Positions 44,580 through 57,150 of a stretch of DNA of 64,000 bases are shown one piece after another; the first letter of the stretch is position 1, and each line of letters opens with the position of its first letter. Below the pieces are notes generated by a model. It had not been told where the DNA came from, did not search any database, and worked only from the letters and a program-made list of their open reading frames with translations. The DNA is taken from assembly GCA_026874595.1 (NCBI GenBank), contig CM049307.1:91019830-91083829 (forward strand). Reading direction: 5' to 3'. The DNA comes from Sipunculus nudus (taxonomy: Eukaryota > Annelida > Sipuncula > Golfingiida > Sipunculidae). Both the position numbers and the translations under genes were made by a program.

Positions 44580-46950
44580 GGATATAAGCACACAGTATGG
44601 ATATTTTTCACCTTATTTATAAATGTCTGCAGTCAAAGTTTGTAAAGTTTTAACATAAAGTGCCATTAAGTCCAAGCTTATCAAAGTAAATATTGAAATA
44701 TTAATATAAAGTCATAGAAAATAAAATGTACAAACAAGCAATAAATCAGACACCTGTAAAAACATATAACTTTTACGAAGGAACTAAAGCATGAAATCAT
44801 GTATATGTAGCCATATATAACAGTTACCATGGTTGCTAGTAGTAAAGCATGTCTTGGAATTCCGTATATACGTAGAAAACACAGATGTTTAAATTTAGAT
44901 GTGGCACTTGATTCAAGATAATAGAAGGCATTCTGTCTATAGCAAGGTGGTGTGACTCATTATGTCTAATTGGAACTGGAGGTAATATGACACGGCGGAC
45001 TGAGACATGCTAATTAACGTCCCTGTGAGTCCTTCCACCTGGCTTTGAATAAGAGAGAAAATAAGTGCGAAACCAATAAGTACGATTATGTATTACCCAA
45101 AGGATGAGACAGAATGTGACAAGACACCAGGTAAGACAAGCTATCACAAAATGCAGGAAACCTTGTATTTCTAGAATATCCTCTATATAAAAGACAAAGT
45201 AAAGTCCCGCCAAATCTATTTTATCATTGTTGATGGAGGCACTCAAACCGTTGGCACGCAACTCCTCTATGACCACGACTTGGAAATGCCCGTTTTTTTT
45301 CTTGAGCTGTGGAGAGCGATCCGACGTTTGTCATGGTTGGGGTCATGATCCATATTTCTCCTTAAGTCCTTAAGAGAAATTTGATAGTTTTTTTTTCGAG
45401 TGGGCAAAAGCAGCGTCATCCATCAGAAGCTTCGTCAGTTAACTCCGTCCCAGCGAAATCGAATAATGGATGAACTCGGCCCATTACGACTGGCTCCCAG
45501 ACACTGACATCCCTGACTGTAATTGTATCAGTTTTACTAGTTACCTATATGCATTAGGAAGAATGTGAAAGTCGGCGATTTAGGTTTTTCATAATATATG
45601 CATTTACAATCCTTTTGTTAGATTTGAGTAAACATCTGTATGATACAAAACCATGCAACGACTAAAGGATGACCTCTAATAAGTTTATAGACTTTTTTAA
45701 GTGAATAACTTCATCAACTGAGAAATCCAATAAGTAAATATAAATCTAAAAAGCAACATGCTTAGATGATAAAACGAAAAAAAAAATAGAACGATATTAA
45801 TGAACAACAGTATTCTAAGGTTCAATCAAAGTTTACTTAAGGCAAGGCTTTACGCGCTGGCCTGTGAGATCTTTTGTTCTGAGAGCAAGGTCCTTTATTA
45901 AGGATCGTCATTACGTATCATTTCTCACAGTGAGTCCTTGAAGTCTCATCTAGAATTTATCCGAAAGAGTGACAGTTATGGCGTCACCTGTGAAAGAAAG
46001 GTCCGTGAAATCAATCCAGTGTGCTCCGCTAGTGCCAGAAGTTCTTCATGGGGTGTCAATATAGAGTTAAAATGCAAGCAATGAATTCGGACATTGAAAA
46101 CCAAAAATATTGAGGGATAATACGTGGAATTTTCGAGACTGCCGAGAAAATACAAAATTTGCTTTTATTCTTAAAATAACCAAAGCAAATATTAGTCCAT
46201 TTTCCATACCCTTAAGCGAGGTAAGATCACAAATTTGCAAAATTACCGAGGATCAGGTCCTAATATTGGGAAAATTGATCAACGAAACACGGGAGAACCC
46301 ATAGGAAAACAAACGTCTTGCCTTTGGTTTTCTGGAACGTCAAATCAACAAGCTTTTTACATTTTTCCTTATCAGAGTGCCTTTTAGCTTGTACGACTTT
46401 TAGATCCAAAATATGATTTAGTACGACCCACCCTCGCAACCACAATATAACTAGTAAAAGAAAATTTAGGTCCATTTGTGTGGTTTTTATTGTTAAGCTC
46501 ATCTTTCCCAAGGCAAGAATTCTGACCTTTGTAGTGTGAACGGTTTTAAAGAAAGACCTTACGGCTAGACTTTTTGCTCCTTCAATATCTGAGAGGGATG
46601 TTTCTTTCCCTCAGTCTTGTCCGACAGCCAGTACTGATGTAAGGATATAAATCTCATGTCCTCGACGCAAAATAAGATCAAATGTTAATTTTAAAATAGA
46701 TAGTATGCTGCAGGGAAGTTGAAAACAAACAAAACCTGTAGATTTCTGAGAAGTCACAAATGCATTCTATCTGTCTTTGACACTCCCCATGGACAATGTG
46801 CATTCATAAATTTCCTGTATAGAATATGAATGTTTTCATGCTGCATCATAAATATGTCAAATGTTTGAAATTTTAAAAGAGATATGGCCGTGAATATACC
46901 CGTCTGAAAACCATGTTCATACTACACTCATACTCACTGAATCACAAACT
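44580..46950. other. No gene recognised
   Basis: The 88-codon minus-strand frame at 45,010-45,276 encodes a hydrophobic middle (about 25 residues, IACLTWCLVTFCLILWVI) that would be membrane-spanning if real. No family is recognised and there is no support for expression. The rest is featureless. Confidence 0.4.
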
Positions 46951-47025
46951 GTACCCCTGGGGTTATCTCAAATCGATATAAAGTTACCGGGGGAAATCTA
47001 CAAAGGGGTTATCTGAAATCGCTTC
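46951..47025. repeat. Dispersed units of the ATCGATTT minisatellite
   Basis: ACCCCTGGGGTTATCTCAAATCGAT and GGGGTTATCTGAAATCG match the unit of the 7.6-kb array, 39 kb away. Confidence 0.5.
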
Positions 47026-49140
47026 CGCGACCACCAGTGCGTGCTATTCCTTCACTCTTGGGGAAAGCAGAGAAAGGCCGGGTGCATATTACGGCGATTC
47101 TATCGGAAGTAATATCAGACTTTTTCTGACAAAATTTCCACCCAGTCGTGCATAACAAACGGTGTCGAGCAATTCTTTACCATGTTAAAGAAATTCGACA
47201 TAAAAAATTTTACGACAAAATCACTTGGAAAAAAAACAGTGTTGGCATATTATAAACACAGGAAAGACATGGTCGGATATTTCGGTCTACTTTATGTTGA
47301 CTATTTTATCATGGGATCAAGCAAAATGGTCGCTATGGATAGAGTCATAGTAGACTGACTAGACCGGATATATGCGCGGCGAAGAATAGGAGAAATCGGC
47401 TCAATTTGCACGAGACGTCGGTCCAATACGAGCTCCGCCTACCATCCAACACAATGTATAATCACGTTTACGCACCCGGCTTTATCAGGAGGGAGACTAA
47501 CACATGCCGAGGGCCTGCTGCAGGCAATACGAACATAACCAACATAAAAAAGATTGCACAATCATTTGTTTTATCATTTTTCTTTTGCTTTTGGGCGTTA
47601 TGGCGCGTAATTTTATCAATACTGATTGATTGCTTTTCTGATAGAACAAGAGTTTAAGATACATCAATATAGGTTAAAATGTACTGAATTAGAACGTTAT
47701 TGAATAAATTAATATTCAAGCATTTTCATCTAATTTGATGCTATGTCATCTTTGATTAAATACAGGACATGAATGGCAAATCTATTTAAAGAAGATGGAC
47801 CCATTTTTAAATGCAAATTTAAAACTTATTTTTTATATATGAATGATTTTGACTGATATGACATAACGATTTTCACACATTTTCTAGCTTAAGGTGTGTT
47901 TCGATTTCGCATAAGCATGAAAAAATTAGATGTGTGTACATGTTAGCGTACATTCGTATATGCGTGGCAGACTTTTTGTAGATATAGCAAGCCTTTCTCA
48001 ATATGATGGTGAAGTGACGTCATTTAACCCTGAATCCCTGAGTTTACGCAGACCCTGTGCGTGAAATTCGCTACAGTGGCGATTTTCACACATACGCACA
48101 ATCGCTGATGGACACATGGAAACACCCTAGTTACAAAATCATATGAGTGTTTCACGAAAATACGCGCACATGGAAACACCCCCTAAAAGTGCGCATATTG
48201 TTTATATTAATCAACGTAATGCACCTATAAACTGAAGCTTTAATGGACCGATCAGGAAGAAAATACCTTGACAAGGTCTTTATCATTACAGGTTGCAACT
48301 TCTTCATTCTGTAGTTAAATATATACTGTTTATATAAGCAAGGTTGGCAAAAGTAAAACGAATACTGTCAACATTTGTTTTGTGTGTGTCACTGTGTCTA
48401 TATTCCCAAAGCAGCTGAAAATATACAAGAATGAATAAAACGCAAGGCATGATGGTCATAATTATGTGACATGTAGAACATCAAACCCTCTTTATCCATA
48501 AAAGAAACTTCAGCATTTTGTTGTATATACAAACATGGAATAGGCTACAAGAAGGTTCATAGTTAATCAAACTTTCAATAAATACATAATGAAATCAAAG
48601 TAGAATGACACGGGGGAGTATTGGGTGTAATCCTTACTGGTCTGGTAAAACTGAAGAACGAAGGTAAACAGCCGGTATTAAAGTTAATCAACCGAAGCGT
48701 TGTTATAGCAACCAGCTTAGATGAAAGGCAGGATATTTAAAATTAGTCCAGAGAACTCAAGGTAACTCCTGACCACCTCTAGCTATCGAGATTTTTTTTT
48801 TGTTTTCAGTGAAGGAACAATCTTTTGTCACCCGGAATCTTTATTTTTGTTTTTTTTTTACATGAGATCTTAATAATGCGTTCATAAGTTGAATGTATTA
48901 TAATCGGTAGACTTAATGATTTTAATACTATTAAATATCATGTTTGTGTCTTTTATATGAATAAAAAAAAATAATTCTAATTTTTAATTAGCTGTGAAAG
49001 TTTCAGTTCTTTACCAATTTTGTAAAAATAAGACACATGAAAGGTGAAATATTTGAAACTGTAATCCGCATGAAAGAAACCATGCGTTTGTATATACTGT
49101 AATGTACATAATGAAGACGACCGTGCTGTAAGGCCCTTAG
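47026..49140. other. No gene; possible eroded MITE at 47.89-48.18 kb
   Basis: GGTGTGTTTCGATTTCGCATAAG (47,892) and GGAAACACC (48,113 and 48,172) are loosely inverted and bracket a CpG-rich, TACGC-rich patch. The ends are too weak to call an element. Confidence 0.35.
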
Positions 49141-49164
49141 TAAAATTTAGGACTTGACCAGTTG

Positions 49165-49212
49165 CTTAACATTGACTACGGAGCGACGTTAACGGTTCGA
49201 ACCCCGTCAATG
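49165..49212 (+). other. tRNA-like trace with perfect B box
   Basis: GGTTCGAACCCC (49,194-49,205) is a perfect B box with flanking bases that could form a T-arm stem. The D-arm side is poor, so it is not a functional tRNA gene. It is more likely a SINE remnant. Confidence 0.35.
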
Positions 49213-49365
49213 CCTAAAAAGCCAGCTGCTGAAATATGTATAAAACTTCAGATATTAAATATATAAACCTCAGATATTATAGAGCTCCAATGTTTGGATA
49301 GGTTCAGACTTCTTTATGATATATAGCCCCGACCCTATAAAACCTGAACTCGTAAAAGCCAATTA

Positions 49366-49466
49366 ATAATAATAACTATAATAACAGTAATAATAACAAT
49401 AATAATAATAATAACATTGACAATAGAGTAATAATAATAATCCTAACAGTAATAACAATAATTACA

Positions 49467-49506
<40 letters not shown>
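49366..49506. repeat. (AAT)n microsatellite, imperfect
   Basis: AAT/AAC/AGT runs, with the pure core at about 49,470-49,506. Confidence 0.93.
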
Positions 49507-49507
<1 letters not shown>

Positions 49508-50266
49508 TCGAATGATTTCCTTTACCTTCATTCAATAGAAAGTATCACCAACCTTCATGAGTTTAGCTTTAAAAAAAAAACTTTAAAATAGTCATGCTTA
49601 AAAAAAATGTAAATCTTCTTATCCTCCCGAAAAAGTTGGCTCGAGTCCTGCCTCAAGTCAAAGTCCGGACTCGAGTCCTTCGTCACTATTTGAAGGGTTT
49701 AGAGGGCGACCAAGGCAAGAATAGTTTGGGTTTGAAAAATAAACCGGGAGTAAATCTATTGTGCACACATATTTAAAAAAAACATGCCATTTAAAAAGCG
49801 TTCCTTTCTTATGACATGAAGCGGTTGCAGGCCATTTTAAATGAAGGATTATTTTGTTAGTTTGTCAACTAAATGTAAAATCAAAATTAAAGAAGAAGGG
49901 GTGAAATATGCAATAAAGAACACCTGGAGAGATTTGCGTGCATTTTAAAATGGTGTTATTGTTGAATGCTTACTAACTGTCAGATGTGAGATATATCACT
50001 TTTTTGTAAAAAAGAAAGTCTTACTCACAGAAATAAAAACCCAGGTGTATGTATGTGACATAATAGCAGATGCAGAATAGGATATTATTAGGATTAAAAT
50101 TTGTATATATCATTCGGACTGAAAGTTATTTAATATAAATTCTAAAGCTAAACTGAACCAACAAATTTTGACGATGACAAGACCATAACTTGTTTATATG
50201 GTGGACTGAGTATAAAACCTATTGCTCTCCATAAATCTGCGTCAATTTTGCAAAATACCCATTTGA
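49507..50266. other. No gene recognised
   Basis: It contains the GACTCGAGTCC patch noted at 43,964-44,487. The 98-codon minus-strand frame at 50,148-50,444 runs into the LTR and is not credible. Confidence 0.4.
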
Positions 50267-50270
50267 GTAC
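50267..50270. repeat. 4-bp TSD (left) of solo LTR
   Basis: GTAC here recurs at 51,191-51,194, directly outside the TGTTAC...GTAACA ends. Confidence 0.65.
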
Positions 50271-51190
50271 TGTTACGGAACCTAATATCAACAAAACACG
50301 TATGCGTGACGAACATAAATTTTGAAATGGAGATAGACAAAAATCAGATATGGTAACACTAGGCAGCTTGTAATGTCTAGGGAAATGAAAAAAGAAGTCA
50401 GTGTTTTTTGTTAACAAATAATTATAATTGATTCTTAAAACCATAATTTATTAACCATAATTTATTCCCAAAACAATCCCAACATTACAATACACTAAAT
50501 CAATTCAATTACACAGTATAACAACAGTAAAACGGTAAAGCAATAAAAGTATATCAATAAAGTGTACAGTGCCTGGATACCACCACTGTCACAGCGACAA
50601 CAAGTCCTTTATAACGTACAACCCAGATGAACAGTTCATATAAGTCTTCTCAGATAATAACAGTCCAGTTCATTCACAAAATCAATCCGTTCTAATCCAA
50701 AAGTAAAGTTCTTGCTATAATCCCGGAAGCAAACTGAAGACTATACAAGATCTGACACAAATTTAGAAGAAAATCTATAACTGCCGCACTTATCGGAAAA
50801 GGTCTACAACTGACTTACACTCTTCTGTGTCCGCTGGAATATTTCTCTCCTCTCCCCCTCGGCTCTAAAACACAGCTCCTTATTTAAAAATTTTCACCTC
50901 AAGCCGAGAACTTTCCATTTCCTGAACAAACCAAAGAACCAAACAGTACACACGTGACAGGAAACATCTCGAAAAAAAGAACGCTGTGTATCTACATATC
51001 AGGGTTCACACGGCACAGATTAAACCGAGCGTTGTTTAGAGTTCACACGTGGGCCGCACCCGGTCAGCTAGAACAAGGAACGCTGTAGCACAGCAATGCC
51101 CAGGGCTTGAGCCAAACACGAATCAGAATGTCAACAGCGCAGATAAAAGAGACATGTCAACAGCTCACAATAAAACAGACATCTGTAACA
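50271..51190 (-). mobile_element. Solo LTR, family LTR-1, 920 bp, with TSD
   Basis: It starts TGTTACGGAACC and ends ATCTGTAACA. It is the longest of the three family members because its U3 side has about 300 bp more than the 59-kb copy. On the minus strand it shows a TATA-like TTTTAAATAAGG (about 50,878-50,889) followed by GCTGTGTTTTAGAGCC, AATAAA-type signals and the conserved TTTGTTAACAAAAAACACTG block. The 4-bp duplication GTAC on both sides fits LTR integration, and no internal sequence is present, so it is a true solo LTR. Confidence 0.8.
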
Positions 51191-51194
51191 GTAC
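51191..51194. repeat. 4-bp TSD (right) of solo LTR
   Basis: GTAC, matching 50,267-50,270. Confidence 0.65.
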
Positions 51195-52361
51195 AAAGAC
51201 GTCATAAACATAAAAACTACCTATAAGAGGTTCCTTTAACGGATATTCCGAAGACCATCCACTCAGACTAGCATTTAATTTGCACAAAAAAGAACATATT
51301 TTATACAATTTTGATCATAGTTACGAAGACAAAGCCACCACAGGTGCTCCCATTTAAAAAATTAAAAATATCTTGCATGATGTCGGACATATCAAATAAG
51401 TTGACTGTATTGCCATATAATTGAAAGGAGATGAACAAATGGACTGTTTTACTGTCATCTGTCAGTGCTAACTGCCGTTAGTTTTATCGATAACAAGCTG
51501 ATTATATTATTATTATACAGATAACCATTTTTGTGCAACTGCCAGCATTTGATTATACACATGAGTGTTCATGGTGTTTTAAACTGTTTTTTTCAAACAT
51601 TTCTTTTTTAAAGAGGGATGACTTGTTAAGAATTTGTTATTTATCTGTAAATATTCTATACCAGAAAAGCCTAAATGTGTAAACGTCACTGTAAAGTGAA
51701 GTCTTAACCTAGCTGCATTTGTTCCTCTGACGTCAGAGTGTCTATTAACCTGTTAGAGCTGCATGATGTATGTAATAGCGAGAACCGTACTGACCGGCTT
51801 CATGGGAATGCAAATTTTTTCACCAATTTTGAAAAAAATTGTTAGATATGTTTAAATACCTTTTAACAATATGTGTACCTAGTGAAACAAAAATGTTGGT
51901 AAATTTCACTGCATTTTGTTAATTATCTGACAAAAGCCAACTTGTACGCGACACGGGAAATGACTGGTTACCAAAGAGTTCGGATTTAACAATAAGGTTC
52001 GCAAATTAGTCCACATGTATTCTTTTATGTTAATTCATCACTCGAAGAGGTTTGCCATGCACCCCTTCAACAAACCATGAAAGAAAACCGAAAGAAAGGC
52101 GTTAGACTGGCACGCAGCAAAAGATTACGCGTGTATATATTAGGGATGTATAAGGAGCATAGAAAGAAACATTACCACATACATCAGAAATTGTTTTGAC
52201 ATGAAAGTGGTCGGCGGCTCCGATTGGACCCTGATTAAATTTCGTAGCAACAGAGTGTGGCGATCATAACCTAACCCGGGATGCATGGGCTACACAGTTA
52301 CAAGTCTCAGAGTTGCTAATGTTCTTTATTGTGACTACACAGGAGAGGGAAAACCAAACCC
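51195..52361. other. No gene recognised
   Basis: AT-rich. I see nothing. Confidence 0.45.
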
Positions 52362-52433
52362 CTGCTCAGGGCTTGGTACCTGCTCAGGGCTTGGTCACTG
52401 CTCTGGGCTTGGTCACTGCTCAGGGCTTGGCCC
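52362..52433. repeat. 18-bp minisatellite, four units
   Basis: CTGCTCAGGGCTTGGTCA and variants repeat four times in a row, with only a few substitutions. Because 18 is a multiple of three, the repeat stays open on the minus strand, giving a repetitive 63-codon frame (52,316-52,507) that I do not regard as a gene. Confidence 0.9.
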
Positions 52434-52853
52434 CCAGTTTCTAAACTGATTCTCAACACATAGCATGTCTTAATTCCAGCAAGATCCAGATTCAATGAGA
52501 TTGCCAATCAGAGATTTTCCTTACGTGTCACAACCGATGCAATTAAAGAAAGGTGAGCACATATAGCTGAATGAAAGTGCAATTAGACTGTATAGAGTTG
52601 CCATGTTGCCACGGCTAAGCAATTACAGTCATTATTTAATTATACTGCAACTCAGCTCTGACACTTGAAAACACAAAGTCCTTATTAACTTGAACACCTA
52701 AACCTTACATATTATATAATTATGATGAAATATAAAGAGTGATAATTGTTATAATAGACTGGACCTTAGTACATTACAAGAGGAAATGTTTTCACGGTTC
52801 ACCGACTTCATTTGCTAGTTAGTTCTTATAAAAAATACTATGAGCCTCGATAG

Positions 52854-52884
<31 letters not shown>

Positions 52885-53480
52885 AGTCGCACGTCGCAAT
52901 AGAAAGTTAAAATGTGATAAAATAAAACTCATGTTGGTGATCAGCAGTACCTCAAAAATTTAATGGATTGTTCCTATTGTTATTATTCTAGCCCTCCACA
53001 GAACGTTATCAAAATCTGTTTTGCGTAAAATTGCACACAGATAAACAAGGATAAATCATAATACCTCCCGCTACATGTCAAGGATAAAATATATAGAGAA
53101 AAGGTACTAGAGGCTGAGGATCCGAAGAAATGAAAATTCCCAATGTTTCAGGCGGGAAATGAGTCACATTATGACCCGGAAGTGATTAATCCGGAAGTGA
53201 TTTTACTGCGTCTCTGTTATCCATGTTTAGGAGCAGGAGGACATGTAGAGCTTCTCGACATTTTGCTGAAAGTGGACTTGCCTTTCGCATGTCATCAAGC
53301 AATAATTGACGACTCCGCGAGGTTTTTACAACGTGGTGCTTATAACAGTTTTCCGGTTGACGCTGTCATTAAAACAATGTGCTCTACAACGATGGCTGCT
53401 ACCCACTAAGACATATAGGCAACACGTACGCAGTTTCTCCTACATTGGTTAATATATATTTATATATGTTGATAGGAATG

Positions 53481-53484
<4 letters not shown>
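52434..53484. other. No gene; poly-C/poly-A tract at 52,854-52,883
   Basis: A run of 20 C followed by 10 A sits at 52,854-52,883. The 88-codon plus-strand frame at 53,143-53,409 contains GGHVELLDILLK, which resembles an ankyrin-repeat turn by eye, but there is no second repeat, so it is not called. Confidence 0.45.
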
Positions 53485-53523
<39 letters not shown>

Positions 53524-53569
53524 CATAATACTGAATGAAAACAGATCAATCACTTTCTCCTAAAGCAAG

Positions 53570-53627
<58 letters not shown>

Positions 53628-53662
53628 TTATATATATATATAAAAAGAGAGAGAGAGAGAGA
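53485..53662. repeat. Two (TA)n blocks and a (GA)n run
   Basis: TA runs at 53,485-53,519 and about 53,572-53,624, then GA at 53,646-53,662. Confidence 0.95.
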
Positions 53663-54830
53663 TACTAAAATGACCTAGTAGCCAGTTGAAATAGCCAGTT
53701 ACATCTTGATAAAATGTGCTCCGAAGTTTGTAACTGTATCATACCATTGCATACAAGTAGACGATAGAATTTTAAAATCTTCATGAAGTACAAATTTAAT
53801 AATAAATTAAGATATAGAATAACATCTGGATTTTCATTGATAAATTCCCCGATGGTTTGAATATTATAGACAATTTGCAGGTATTTTTGTCTTTCAATAC
53901 AGATGATTTATTCACTCTGTACAAAGGTAAAAGACAGATTAAAAAATTTGTCGGAGGACACATATGTTATCAATATTTTAAGGTCAACTGCATCGTTTTA
54001 ACACAACTATGTGTCAGTTTTTATCTTTTATTTACAACTAATTCTATAGATGAAATCTGTGATTTAACAAGGTACGGAGGAGTAAAAAGAATGAAAAACA
54101 AAATGATTTTCCTGAGCGTGTAAAATCGTTGATTATTTACTAAATTACTTTCACATAAAACGGGACGAGTCGAGCACTGTTGGCTTTCAAAGTAATGAAA
54201 CAGAACAATACGCGGTACATTTGGAATCTTTGTCAAAAGCAAAAAAATCAGCGGAACCTGAGACGGAAACGAATTTAATTTTTTCTCCATTTGAGACAAC
54301 CAAATGACATTTTGAAGTACAATTGTGTCAGGTTGCTCAGGCCAGCAATTTTATTACTGTTCATTCTAACCCCAGACAATGATTCTTGGGTTTTTCCTAC
54401 GGATGCACAATAACGTCAAACTAATTTTTTTGTGGTTAAAAATTAATGACCTCGTTACTTGATGAATACCAGAAGTGACCAGTCGAGAAGAGGAACCGTT
54501 TACTTATTTAAAATATTCTCTAACTCGAATTTCCCAGCATCATTCTAGCTTGTCTTAATATTATGCCTACATAGATATTATATTAAGGAAAAAGCAGGCC
54601 GATTTGATGAAAATGTTGGTATGTCTTAGGTACATGCTCTATCTTTTTTGTCCTCTTTCTCCATGATAAAACTAGTCTAAATATTGTGAAGTGTAATGAA
54701 AGCAAGTTAATATTCGTGAACTTCATACTTTTGCTGCTCTTACGTACTTAAAGGTTATTTTAGCGGTAAATATGACAGTACACTTAAGATGTTCCTTCGT
54801 ATTATATACACTATACACCGGTTTTTAGCT
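53663..54830. other. No gene recognised
   Basis: Overlapping 88- and 92-codon frames on opposite strands (53,857-54,299) resemble nothing I know. Confidence 0.45.
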
Positions 54831-56800
54831 TGCTTGACTGAACGTCATTTGAGCTATAGCGATCACTCTTTGTCCGTCGTCTGTTCGGCCTGACCGTCCG
54901 GCCGTTCCGTTAACAGGGCTCAAATCGTAACCGCTGGACAGGAATCTTCTTACCTCACATCCAGAGAGGTACATGATCTCCTGGGAAACCTGAAAATAGG
55001 TCTCTGGTAGCCATGTTCTCCGAGCTATCGGGCGCATAAGTAGCCCTCAGAATAATTTAAAAAAAAAATGATACTAAAGCCCCAGTATCTCAATAACTAA
55101 TGCATTGATCACCATAAATCTTTGCATGCATACTGATCATGTACCGTTTCTTCAGTTCATGCAGACTGGTTGCGCCATTTTTTAAATAAATTTTTCCACA
55201 TTTTTTCTCTATATTGAGACCTTCAATTAAAGCCTCATCCTGTAACATAGCACAAATCGTAACCCTTGGACCTAGAATCTTCATACTTATCATCTAGGGA
55301 GGTCCATGAAAAGTCGTTATGGAAACCTGAAATAAGGTCTCTGTTACTTATATCCTCTAAGCTATGGGGCCTGTAAGTACCCCCAAGAAAAATTAAAAAT
55401 GTGATAAAAAAGCTACAGTATATGAATAACTAATGCATTGATTTACATGCTATTGATAATGGAGTGTTTCATCAGTTCCTACAGACTGGTGGCGCCACCT
55501 GTATCTTTTAGAATTTTAAACATTTTTTTTTCTATTTTTGAGACCTTCAATAGGAGCCTGATCTGTTAACAGGGCAAAAATCATCACTTTGATCGAGAAT
55601 CTGCTTAATTATAATCTAAAGAGGTCCATGAGAAGTCTTCATTGAAATCTAAATTTGGTCTCTGTTACCTATATCCTTCCAGCTATGGAGCTAATAAGTA
55701 TCCCCAAGAATAATAGAAAATGTGATAGAAAAACTCCAGTATCTGTATAACTAATGCCTTAATAGCCTTAATTCTTTGGATATACATATTGATCATGGAG
55801 TGTTTCATCAGTTCATGCAGACTGGTGCTAACTGTACTATTTCAAATTTTTACCCATTTTTTCTATTTATGACACCTTCGAATAAAGTTGTCAATGTGTC
55901 AATGTATTGGGTTGAAATTGTGCATATTCCTAGATCCTTAACACCTCCATTTCATTAAAAAACTGGTGGTGCCATCTGCACTCGTTTCTGTGTGGTGTCC
56001 ATCCGTACAGTTTCTTTGGGTGAAAATGACTCATAACTTAGGTGAGGACCAAGGTATTGGTCTGAAATTTGACATGTCAATTAGTCTTGCAGATTTTTCT
56101 CGTAAATCAGACAGGTGGTAGTGTTTTTGTTGATTAAATTCATGCCTTTTCTCGAAGTTTTAGTGGACTATATTCAGGAGTGGTGTGACATACCACTGTA
56201 TCCATCCCTCACTTCACCCGCACCACTCTGACTTCTGCGGATACATGTCACGTGTCGACTATCGGTTTTCTAGTTAAAAATGTGATATAAAAACTCTAGT
56301 GTCTGAATAACTAATACACTGATGACCATGATACTTTGCATGCATATTATTCATGGACTGTTTCATCAGTTCCTGTAGACTGGTGGCGCAACCTGTATTT
56401 TAATTTTCAAATTTCAGGCATTTTCTCTATTTATGAGACCTTTAAATGAAGTGGTCATTTGTTAACATGGCACAAACCGTATCCCCTTAACATAGACTCT
56501 TTATAATTTGAAATCAAGAAAGACTAATAAGAAATCTCCTGGAAACCTGAATAAAGGTACCTGTTACCCATATTCTCCGAGATATAGGGCTCAGAAGTAA
56601 GTCCGAGAATAATTGAAATTTGATACAAAAGCTCCAGTATCTGATTAACTAATGCCTAAATAGCCTTAATTCTTTGGATATAAATTGATCATGGAGTTCA
56701 TGTTTCATCAGTTCATGCAGACTGGTACTATCTGTACTTTTTTTTCAAATTTTTACACATTTTTTATTTCTATTTATGAGACCTTCTAATAAAGTGGTCA
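54831..56800. repeat. Tandem array, about 330-bp unit, about five copies
   Basis: Landmarks recur: TAACA-GGG/TAGCACAAATC at 54,910, 55,241, 55,564 and 56,461; CAGTATCTNNATAACTAATGC at about 55,083, 55,418, 55,738, 56,300 and 56,635; and CAGACTGGTNGCGCCA-type blocks at about 55,161, 55,485, 55,817, 56,380 and 56,730. Spacing is 320-335 bp except across 55,890-56,275, where unrelated sequence interrupts the array. The units are well diverged. The head of the array (54,831-54,905) carries GTCCGTCGTCTG and GACCGTCCGGCCG. No coding frame runs through the units. It is an old, probably dispersed, satellite-like repeat. Confidence 0.8.
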
Positions 56801-57150
56801 TCTATCCAAAAGCGCACTGTAAACCATTTCTAAGGACTATTCATAAAATTCATGATTTTTTATGCACACTGACAGTCATTTTGCTCATTGTTCAACATTC
56901 CTTGAATTCAGCTGAGCGTCATGGCCCATGGATCACTAGTTAGTTGATATTTCCTATTGAAAGTATTTTATCTGTATAGAGCTTTTTGGAATATTGCAAA
57001 CTTTTTTTGTTTTGAATGACAAATGTCTGTTTCTCTTTTTTATTATTCTTTTTGAAAGTGGAAAAAAATTTTATAATGAATTTTTGAAGTTTTACCATTT
57101 TATCAACGCAAAACAGGTTAAATTAAAAAAAATCAGAAACTTCTGCAAAG

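Noticed and set aside
47890-48181. MITE with GGTGTTTCC-type ends
   Set aside because: The left and right ends match only loosely and no target-site duplication is seen.
49165-49212. Functional tRNA gene
   Set aside because: The B box is perfect, but the D-arm/A-box side and acceptor pairing are not convincing, so it was kept only as a tRNA-like trace.
19203-51190. The two minus-strand LTRs as the ends of one 32-kb retroelement
   Set aside because: The spacing is far too long, the intervening DNA has no gag-pol and holds many unrelated repeats, and the 50-kb LTR has its own GTAC duplication on both sides.
53143-53409. Possible ankyrin repeat (GGHVELLDILLK)
   Set aside because: Only one partial turn is present, with no neighbouring repeats and no gene context. 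A chance resemblance is more likely.
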